Shown here: piece after piece, positions 22,950-32,400 of the stretch | Position numbering within the stretch: position 1 is the stretch's first letter | How the letters are laid out: the number at the start of each line of letters is the position of its first letter | Assembly (NCBI GenBank): GCA_020638155.1 | Contig: JACKJB010000003.1 | Span: forward strand, 186,001-250,000 | DNA: 64,000 bases | Direction: 5' to 3' | Origin: Rhodospirillales bacterium | GTDB taxonomy: Bacteria; Pseudomonadota; Alphaproteobacteria; Micavibrionales; Micavibrionaceae | Program-made: the position numbers and the translations under genes | Notes under the pieces: model-generated | Database searches by the model: none | What the model saw: the letters and a program-made list of their open reading frames with translations, nothing else | Told to the model about the DNA's origin: nothing

Positions 22950-25900
22950 ATGGCACGCACCCCATACCAGAACCACAATGAACCGTCAGAAGCGGCACAG
23001 GACACCCAGAACCTTGCCGCTGGCGGCCATGACAGTATTGCCCTGCCCAGCGTTGATTTCATCCGGGATGCTTCAATAGTCCGTGAAGGCCCGGATTTAG
23101 TGCTGGAAACACCTGCAGGCGGCCGGGTCGTGATTGAGGGTTACTTCAATGCCGACCCGGCGCCTGTCCTTCTTGCCCCGGGCGGAGAAGCCCTTGGCCC
23201 GGAGCTTGTCAATTCTTTCGTGCAGCAGGGCGGTGCCCTTCAATATGCGGAAACGACGACGTTGCACGATCAAAGCCCGGTCGGTGCCGTCCATGAGATC
23301 ACAGGCAAAGCCACCGTCACACGAGCTGACGGCATGAGCGAACCGCTGACGATCGGCAGCCCGATCTATGAAGGGGACATCATCGAAACCAGCGGAGACG
23401 GTGCCGTTAATATCATCTTTATTGATGAGTCCAGCTTTGCCGTTTCGCAAAATGCCCGCCTTGCGATTGATGAATATGTTTTCGATCCGGCCAGTGAAAG
23501 CGGCACATCTGATTTTTCCATCCTGCGCGGGTTGTTTGTTTTTACCAGTGGCCTGATCGGGCGCGATGATCCGGATGATGTTGAGATCGATACCCCCATG
23601 GGATCGATCGGCATTCGCGGCACAGTCATTGCCGGCAATGTTGATACAGGAGAAATTACCGTACTGGAAGGCGCGATCGTCGTCCGGGGCCTGGACGGGT
23701 CCGAGATTACGCTGGCCCGGCAATTTGAAACAGCCCGCTTTGATCCGGCAACGGGAAGCGTCACTTATGAAGGCCCTATCACATCAAAGGATTTCGACAC
23801 GACGTTTGACAGTGTCAAAACAGTCGCCCCCGGCCTGTTTGCCACATGGGGCAGCGATGCGGCACTCGATAACAATCAGGAACAGACACCACACGAGACC
23901 ACAACAGAACCGGCGACCGTAGAGCCTCAGGCAGGACCGGCTGAACCCTCACAGCAGCCTGCGGATATGCCTCAAACCGACAGCTCTTTTGATGGCGGAA
24001 GCGATAGCGGTTTCGATCAAAGCGCCGGAACGGCGGACGGCAATACCACCGATCAGGCAGCACAGACGACGGCAAATGGAACGGATACAAATGATACCGC
24101 CGGAACGGCGACGGCAGGCGATACGGCAGGCACGGCAGCCGGGACAGCCGACACTGCCGCAGATACCACCACCCAGCAACCGCCGCCCAGTGTTATCACG
24201 CCGCCTGTAACGACGGTCAATGTCAACCACACCGATCTTGCCGGAATCATCTCGGGCGGCGCGACCGCTGACGGTTTTTTCATTGCCGGGGCCGGCGGCC
24301 AGAAACTTGGCGATTATGTTTCCGCCGCCGGGGATTTCAACAATGACGGACAACTGGACTTTTATGTCGCAGAGAACAAGGCAGCCGGCGGCAAAATCAA
24401 AATTTATAACGGTGATGGCAGCTTTCAAAATCAGATCACTGGAGCAGGCACCCCAACAACGGAGCTCACAGTTGCCGCAGTTGGCGACCTGAACGGTGAC
24501 GGCAGCACAGACTTCATGAGCGGCGCACCGGATTCCGGAATCGGCAGCGCCGGGAACATCCAGATGATCGTCAGCGGACAGGCCCCTGTCAGCTTTAGCG
24601 GTCAGGACAATGAAAGCAGTGATGCCGGGGCGCGGGGCAGCAGTGTCACCGATTACGGCGATATGCTGGGCGAGTCGGTCGCCGGTCTTGGCGATATTAA
24701 CGGTGACGGTTACAACGATATGCTCATTGGCGCGCCGGGCCGCGATTTCGGCGCCAGCGATGATGCCGGGATCGCCTATATCGTCAAAGGTGCCGCATCT
24801 ATCAGCACCACAATCAATGCCGACGGCATCAGTGCCGGTGACGGGTTCTCGATTGACGGCGCAGGTGACGATGCTTATTACGGCGGCAATGTCGCCGGAG
24901 CCGGAGACCTGGATAATGACGGCTATATGGATTTCATGATTAGCCGCCCCGGTGCCGACAGCGTCGATATATTCTTCGGCGACGGTACAGACGCGAACAT
25001 CATCAGTAGCAAGAAAACCATTACCGGCGTCGATACCGAGGCAATATCACCGGAAATTCCGCTGTTTAACATGGGAGATATGAACGGTGACGGCATTACC
25101 GATATCGCCGTGGCGTCAACCAATAACGACGGTGCCCTTCACATCTTTTCCGGAACGACCATCGCCGGGGCCGGAGCGACCATCGGTGTTGCGTCTGCGG
25201 ATATCACAATCACGCCAGGCATTGCCGGATATGAACTGGTCGGTGCCAGCGGTGCCGGGGATTTCAACGGTGACGGTTCAGACGACGCCGTACTTGCTTT
25301 CCAAAACGGGACGATGCTGGAAATGTTCGTCTTTTACGGCGGGAACCTCAGCGGCAATGTCGATATGAACGACTTGATGGATCCTGCCAACGCGTTCCGG
25401 ATGAGCCTTGACCTCAGCGGGTACAATATTACCAATATTAGCGATTTTGACGTCGAAATTGCCAACCCCGGCGATCTCAACGGGGACGGATTTGAAGATA
25501 TCCTGATCGGGATGGATGCACTGAACAATGATGACGGCGGTTTTCTCGTCGTCAACGGCCGCAATGACAATGCGATGGGCGCGGATGGCCGCATGGTTCA
25601 TATTGCCGGACAAACGACGACCATGGATGATGTCATCGCCAATGCGAATGGACAACATCTGGTTGGAAACACCGCCGGAAACCAGATGGACACGAACGGT
25701 TTTGCCGGGGTCAGCATGCGCGGCGGGGATGGCGATGACCTGCTGGTCATCGATATCGCGGCAACAGGTACTCTTGATGGCGGAAACGACGTTGACAAGC
25801 TCGATATGTTTGGCGTCGGGCTCACCCTTGACTTTAGCGCGATGGGATCCGAAAGCATTGAGAACATTGAAAAAATGGTCATGAACAGCGACTCACAGAC

Positions 25901-26201
25901 AATCCGCCTGGGCCTTGACGATATCTTCCGCCTGATGCAATCGAGCCAGGATTTCGAAGGCGGCAGAAGCGTCCTGAAAATCGCCGACCTTACCAATGGT
26001 GACGGTTCCGGTACGACGACACTTGAAATTGTCGTCAACCCGGCAGGCAGTACAATCCCGTTTTCCGGCAGCGTTTACGGATTATCTTCCGATGTTGGCG
26101 ACGTTACAGACGGCCCTGTAACCTTTGACCAGTATAACTTTGGAACAGGTTATGCCCTGCTGATCGACCAGAATATAGATACAGTGAATTTGATCGCGTA
26201 A
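22950..26201 (+). CDS. giant exported FecR-domain / FG-GAP propeller protein (1083 residues)
   Basis: Probable type I secreted surface protein; no Sec signal. The N-terminal module (1-110) and FecR-like domain (about 115-250; GKATVTRADG, FIDESSFAVSQNARLAIDEY, GSIGIRGTVIAGN) are shared with the next gene. A Thr/Ala/Asp linker (about 310-410) contains TAAG. Seven FG-GAP blades follow (about 460-860), each with a G-D-x-N-x-D-G-x-x-D motif, such as GDFNNDGQLDF and GDINGDGYNDM: a seven-bladed integrin-like propeller with calcium sites. Then come an RTX-like piece (RGGDGDDLLV) and a C-terminal domain with LGLDDIFRLMQ, also shared. The C-terminus is the expected secretion signal. Ligand unknown. Confidence 0.8.
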   Translation: MARTPYQNHNEPSEAAQDTQNLAAGGHDSIALPSVDFIRDASIVREGPDLVLETPAGGRVVIEGYFNADPAPVLLAPGGEALGPELVNSFVQQGGALQYAETTTLHDQSPVGAVHEITGKATVTRADGMSEPLTIGSPIYEGDIIETSGDGAVNIIFIDESSFAVSQNARLAIDEYVFDPASESGTSDFSILRGLFVFTSGLIGRDDPDDVEIDTPMGSIGIRGTVIAGNVDTGEITVLEGAIVVRGLDGSEITLARQFETARFDPATGSVTYEGPITSKDFDTTFDSVKTVAPGLFATWGSDAALDNNQEQTPHETTTEPATVEPQAGPAEPSQQPADMPQTDSSFDGGSDSGFDQSAGTADGNTTDQAAQTTANGTDTNDTAGTATAGDTAGTAAGTADTAADTTTQQPPPSVITPPVTTVNVNHTDLAGIISGGATADGFFIAGAGGQKLGDYVSAAGDFNNDGQLDFYVAENKAAGGKIKIYNGDGSFQNQITGAGTPTTELTVAAVGDLNGDGSTDFMSGAPDSGIGSAGNIQMIVSGQAPVSFSGQDNESSDAGARGSSVTDYGDMLGESVAGLGDINGDGYNDMLIGAPGRDFGASDDAGIAYIVKGAASISTTINADGISAGDGFSIDGAGDDAYYGGNVAGAGDLDNDGYMDFMISRPGADSVDIFFGDGTDANIISSKKTITGVDTEAISPEIPLFNMGDMNGDGITDIAVASTNNDGALHIFSGTTIAGAGATIGVASADITITPGIAGYELVGASGAGDFNGDGSDDAVLAFQNGTMLEMFVFYGGNLSGNVDMNDLMDPANAFRMSLDLSGYNITNISDFDVEIANPGDLNGDGFEDILIGMDALNNDDGGFLVVNGRNDNAMGADGRMVHIAGQTTTMDDVIANANGQHLVGNTAGNQMDTNGFAGVSMRGGDGDDLLVIDIAATGTLDGGNDVDKLDMFGVGLTLDFSAMGSESIENIEKMVMNSDSQTIRLGLDDIFRLMQSSQDFEGGRSVLKIADLTNGDGSGTTTLEIVVNPAGSTIPFSGSVYGLSSDVGDVTDGPVTFDQYNFGTGYALLIDQNIDTVNLIA

Positions 26202-26211
26202 AAACCGGACG

Positions 26212-26258
26212 TTTCACGCGTGAAAAACCGCCCTGCCCTACGGGCGGTTTTTCTTTTC
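26212..26258 (+). terminator. intrinsic terminator with adjoining perfect palindrome
   Basis: Stem AAAAACCGCCC / GGGCGGTTTTT (26223-26252) with an 8-base loop, followed by CTTTT. Immediately upstream and overlapping is the perfect 14-base palindrome TTTCACGCGTGAAA (26212-26225). It ends the first giant gene before the second. Confidence 0.88.
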
Positions 26259-26334
26259 GAAACAACAGCCTACTGCGCGCTTTTGTTAACGAAATAGCAA
26301 CCTTACCCTTACCTGATCTTAACGTTTTTCCGGG

Positions 26335-26340
26335 TATAAT
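26335..26340 (+). promoter_or_regulatory. perfect -10 box before the second giant gene
   Basis: TATAAT with no recognisable -35 box; a TTAAC half-site lies at 26319-26323. The layout hints at an activator-dependent promoter. The leader to the ATG would be about 70 bases. Confidence 0.45.
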
Positions 26341-26415
26341 GGTAAGAGGTGCAAAATTGCGCCTGCCGGGGAAAACAAAGCACAAAAAAGATTAGCGTAT
26401 TTTAAGGGGAAGAAA

Positions 26416-29400
26416 ATGGCACGGACACCAGAAGATGATTGGGGCGGACAAACAGGAACGTCTTCAGGAAACCAGCACATAATTTCTGCAAACGGACAGG
26501 ACGTGATCGATCTGCCGCACAGCGATTTTGTTAAGAACGCCGATATTCTGCGCGACGGTCAGGACCTGGTGCTCGAAGCGCCGGACGGCAGCGTCATCGT
26601 CATTGAAGGCTATTTTAACGCAGACCCGGCCCCGCTTCTGCAAGCGCCCGACGGACAGGCGCTGACCCCTCAACTGGTTCAATCTTTTGCCCATCATGCC
26701 GGTCCGGTTCAATATGCACAGGCCGGCAGCATGAGTGATGAAAGCCCGGTTGGCGCTATCCAGGAAGTAAGCGGTAAAGCCACGGTCACCCGCACCGACG
26801 GTACGACCGAAGAGATTACACTCGGCACCCCGATTTTCCAGGGAGATATCGTTGAAACCGAAGGCGAGGGCGCGGTTAATATCGTCTTTATCGATGAAAC
26901 TTCGCTTGCCGTTTCCAACAATGCCAAGCTGGCGATTGACGAATATGTTTTCGATCCGGCCAGCGAAAGCGGCACCACCGATGTATCCGTGCTGCGCGGG
27001 CTTTTTGTCTTTACCAGCGGCCTGATCGGTCGCGATGATCCGGATGATGTTAATATCGATACGCCGATGGGGTCGATCGGTATTCGCGGCACCGTGATTG
27101 TCGGCAACGCCGATACCGGTCAAATTACCGTGATGGAAGGCGCAATCGTATTGCGCGGCTTTAACGGCAACCAGATCACGCTGGCCCAGCAATTTGAAAC
27201 CGGTCGTTTCGACCCGGTTACCGGCGATGTGATCTATGTCGGCAAAGCAGAACCCGGCGTATTTACCAATGACTTTAGCAGCCTGAAATCCGTATCACCC
27301 GGCCTTTTTACGGCTATCGACGATACTGCCGATAACAATGGCAATGACGATAACGGATCACAGCAGGACAATGATCCGCAACAGGATGACAACGAAAGCT
27401 CAAGTGCTTCCGATGCAGCGGCAGACGATTCAGAAAACCCGGCCGAAGGAAGTGACGACGCTGCCGGTAACGAAGATACCGGCGGGGAAGAACTGGACGC
27501 GGCAGATGATGCAGCGGCACAAGATGCGGCAACGGAAGGCGATGCCGATGCCGGCACCAGTACCGACAGCTCAGATGACGGCACAACGGCGGCAGGCAGC
27601 GCAGACGACGATGGCAACACTGATGACGCGGCAGGCGATCCGGTTAACGCGGCTGGTACCGATACGTCTTTTGACGGCGGCAATGATTCCGGTTTCGATA
27701 CCAGCGCCGGCACCGATGGAACGGACACGACAAGCGGAACGGCTAACACGACAACGACAAGCGGGACAACGGCAGGCGGCACGGCAGCGGGCAGCGGCAG
27801 TACAGGCGGCACAGCCGAGCCCGCTCCTTCCACAACCGCAGACTCACCGCTTCCGCCCCCTCCAAGCGTCCTTGACGGCACACCGGTCGGTACCAGCGCC
27901 AATTTCGGGCATGCGCTGGGAGAACCAGGTTATGTTCGATTGTTCACCAATGGCATTGGTGGATCAATCAACCTAAACAGTTATTTTAGCGACCCAAACG
28001 GCGATCCCTTGAGTTTTGCGATTGCCAATACGCCCAATGTGGATATCAATGCTTCCGTTGTAAGCAATACTTTGAGTTTTATGATCTCCAACAGTTTCGT
28101 CGGCACGGAAACGATCGATATCATCGCAACCGATCCCGGTGGTAACGCGGCGGTCGCGACATTTACACTGGATTCCCTTGCTGTCGACCAAGGCGGCGGC
28201 GCGGGCGCGGATTCCCCAACCTCACTGGCAGCCGGCAATGTCATCATGACCTACGATGATAATGACACGATCACGATTGACGATGATGACGTTACAGCCT
28301 TCGGCGGCAGCGGTGACGACATATTTTACATCACCAGTGACAACAACGAAATCTATGGCAATATAGGCACAGATACTGTCGACTATGGAAGCTATGGTGT
28401 TTTAGCCACCAACGGTCTTTCTGTGACTTTAAACAGTCTGGGACCAACCCCCCTAACCCATGATTTTGGAACAGATGTCCTTTGGGGTATCGAAAATATC
28501 GGTGGATCTATCGGGGATGATACGATTGTCGGCGATGCAACAAATAACGCTCTCAATGGTCATGCTGGCAATGACACTATATTTGGCGGTCTGGGTGACG
28601 ACAGCATTTTAGGCGAAGCCGGAAACGATACGCTGAATGGCGGTCTCGGCGATGATGTTATTATAGGCGGCGCAGGCGACGATACTTTCAAAGCCGTGGC
28701 AGGAGACGGAAACGACACGATTGACGGGGGAACAGATTCAGGCTTACCGGCTAATGGTGACACTTATGATGCGACGATCATTGCCTCTAACATCACAGTA
28801 GATGTTGACCATGCGACCGATAACGTCATGTTCGTTGCACAAACCGATACGGTCAGTAATGTTGAAAAATTCCTGACCGGCAGCGGGAACGACACTTTCA
28901 TCGTAACCGATGCGGCAGCGGCAGACCATTACTATGACGGCGGCAGCGGATTTGATATTTACGATGCCTCGCCCAGAACATTCAATATAAATGTTGATCT
29001 TACCTTGGCTAATATGCAGGTACAGTTAGGAGCTGTCTTCGATACGGTTTATGACATCGAAAAATTCATTGGCGGGAGTGACTCTGACAGCTTCACAGGC
29101 GATACCAACACCAACTACTTCTATGGCCAGGGCGGGAATGATGTTTTTGTTATTGCCGACGGGGACGGACACGATACGCTTGATGGCGGGACCGATACAA
29201 CTGGCGACATATATAACGCAACCGCGACTACGAATAATCGTGTGTACGATCTTAACAGCGGTAATAACGGTACGGTCACTGATGTCACGGGCGGCAACCA
29301 GATCGACACTTTCACAAGCATTGAAAATTTCCTAGGCGGGTCTGGAAGCGACACATTCTTTGTAAATAATGTATTTGCCGGGGCTTATGAGATCGACGGC

Positions 29401-32400
29401 GGCGGCAGTGTCGGTGTTGATGCGCTTAATCTCTCCAATTTGAATACGGCAGCGTCTTTTTACATGGGGGTTCCACAGGTCGTTATCGGCAGCCTGACTG
29501 TCAATTTTTCTGATATTGAAGTTCTTGTTGGCACGACCGACGACGACATCTTTGGTTCAAACGACGGGTACGGTGATGTGGATATGTATGGCGGGGCCGG
29601 GTTTGATACTTTTGACGCCAACGGCTACGGAAACAGTATAACCTTCGACATTGCTTCCGATACCATTTTTATGGTCAGCGATACATATAGTGTTTACGGG
29701 ATTGAACATTTTGTCGGTGCCGGCAACGGCGACCTTTTTATCGCAAAAGCCGATAGTAACGATTACAGCTTCGATGGTTTCGGGATTGCAACAGGTACCG
29801 TCGATTTCTCCGATGCCTCCGGCAGCATTACCGTTGATCTTTCGGATGTCAGCGCGCAGGCTATCGGTGGAGGCTTTGGGAATTACACACTAGCCAATAT
29901 TGGCAATGTTACAGGCTCGGCACATAGCGACACCTTGGAAGGTGACGGGTTTAACAACGACCTGAGTGGCGGTGCCGGCGATGATGTGTTGGTTGGCGGT
30001 GCCGGCGATGATGTGCTTGACGGGGGAGCCGGAACCGATATTGCAGATTACAGCGGCGACATTGCCGGAATCACCGTCAATCTGCACACAGGCATCGTAA
30101 CCGATGGCAGCGGGGGGAGCGATACACTGCTGAACATCGAAACGATCATAGGCTCAACCTACGGCGATACGATTGATGCAGACGATACAGGAGGAGCCGA
30201 TCTTGCCCAAACGATTTATGGCGGTGCCGGGGTGGATACGTTAACCGCCGGCAGTAATGACATCCTGTATGGCGGAACCGGTAACGATACCCTGATCTAT
30301 AGCGGCGCTTCTGCAGGCTTCTCAACAGATTACCTTCTCGATGGCGGGGATGGGGACGATATTCTCGAATTTGATCCCGGCGGGATGGATATGGCTTTCA
30401 GCGACGGAAAATCCAGACAGTTGATCGGCGGGGCCGGTTCGGACACCCTGCGTTTCACCGGCGGCGGCGGCACCTTCAACATCGCCCCGGACGGCACAGA
30501 AGACACCGTTACCGGGATCGAAACGATTGACTTCCAGTATGACTTTGCAGTCAATAACATTACAATTGATTTCAGGGACTTCATGGTCGACAGCAATGAC
30601 GGCAACCTTCTGACCATCCTGGTTGAGGACAGCGATACGATTGATGTCGATTTCACGACCGCAGGAGGCTGGGTGCTGGGCGCGATCGACAGTTACTGGG
30701 TAGAATATGATAAAGGCGGCTTCACCGTACGCATCGAATCCGAAACCAACCTGACTAACGTCACCGTCAACGGCAGCGCCCCAGGTGGTGAACCGGGTGA
30801 CTTCCTGTCTCTTAACGGCCTGACCGGATTTTTTATTACCGACGACATCCAGGAAGGTTTTGCAAATGCCATCGCTGCGCTGGGCGACCTTGACGGTGAC
30901 GGGTTTGATGATGTCGGGTTTGTCAAAGATAATAATCCAACAGACAATGGACGAATCTTTATTCTGAATGGGCAATCAGCACCATTTTCACATGATACCC
31001 TGCTGAATATGACGGGCATAAGTATTTTTGAAGATAGCGGCTATTTGAATGGAATAGGAACCAGCATTACCGATAACATGAAAATTGGCAAAGGCGGTGA
31101 TTTCAATAATGATGGCATTATGGATTACATCATCGGCTCGCCACTTGCCAGTTCAGTAACAGGAGGTGGAACCGGTAACGCCCAGATCATTGATGGTAGT
31201 ACCGGGAATATAATCATGGAACTTGATCGCATGTCCGGCCTCAGTTCCACAGGACAATCTATTTCCTTCATCGGCGACATAAACGCAGATGGTTTCGATG
31301 ATGTCCTGATTGGCGCACCAAATGAAAACCTGGGAAACGGCGCCAGCAGCGGTGCAACTTATGTGCTGTACGGTAATGACATGGGATATCAAGCCATCGA
31401 CACCGATGCAATAAATCAACAAAACCATGTTACCGGCGGTGATTTTGGTTTGGCTGCCGATGCTCTGGATGTCGGGATAAGCCTTGATACCATATACGGC
31501 AGAGTCGGTTTTGTTTTAATCGACGGTGCGCAAAACCAAATACAGATGGTTAATCTTAGCAACCCTGCGGCCCCAAGCATTATCGGTACATTGGATGATT
31601 TTGGCGGCAGCATAGATATTACAGGGTTAACTGGCTACAGCGGCGATGGCGGTGACCCTGATCCGTTGATTAATGCCATCGATATCATTGTCAAAGGTCC
31701 ATATCTATACATCCTGAGCGGTAATTCAACCAGTGGCGGACAAATCACGGTTCTGGATATTAGCGACCCCGCAGCTCCCGTTTATGTAGATTTGCACAAA
31801 GAAGCCTTCCTTCAAGATGCTACGGCCATGGATATGACCCCGGCAGGGCAACTAGTTGTCGTGGCCGATAATGTCGGAACAGGAACATTTCGGCAATTTG
31901 ACGTTAGCCCGGTCGGCATATTAAGCCCTCACGGTTCACCGCTTGGTAATAATCCTGCACTGGATGGTGCCCAGGACGTCGTTATCCACGGCAACTACGC
32001 TTATGTCACAACGTCTGTACCGGGTAGCCAGATAAAGGTCATTGACATTAGTGGTGGCAGCCCTACGGTCGGCTCATCCGTTACATTCACCGGCGCACAA
32101 TCCCTGCATGTCGATCATTATCAAAATTTACTCTATGCCTTCAGCAGTAATAACGGCACCAGCAAAGGTGAGCTAAAAATATATGATATTTCTTCAGGCG
32201 CCAGCCCAGCGCTTCTGGGCAGTATTGCCGATGCAGCTCTTTTGAACGGCACGGATATCGTTGTCGACCATGGTATGGCTTATGTAACGACAGCGAACGG
32301 TGTCTGGGCCATTGATGTAAATAATGCGGCCGCGCCTGCCGTAATCGGCGAAATCGATTCCGGCGCGACAACGGCGGATGATAGCGCAACGGCTCTGATT

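Noticed and set aside
23290..23720. FecR-type sigma-factor regulator
   Set aside because: The domain lies in a giant exported protein without a membrane helix after it, and no sigma factor or TonB receptor gene is near.
26309..26323. CtrA-like pair before the second giant gene
   Set aside because: TTAC and TTAAC are 6 bases apart instead of 7 and one half-site is imperfect.
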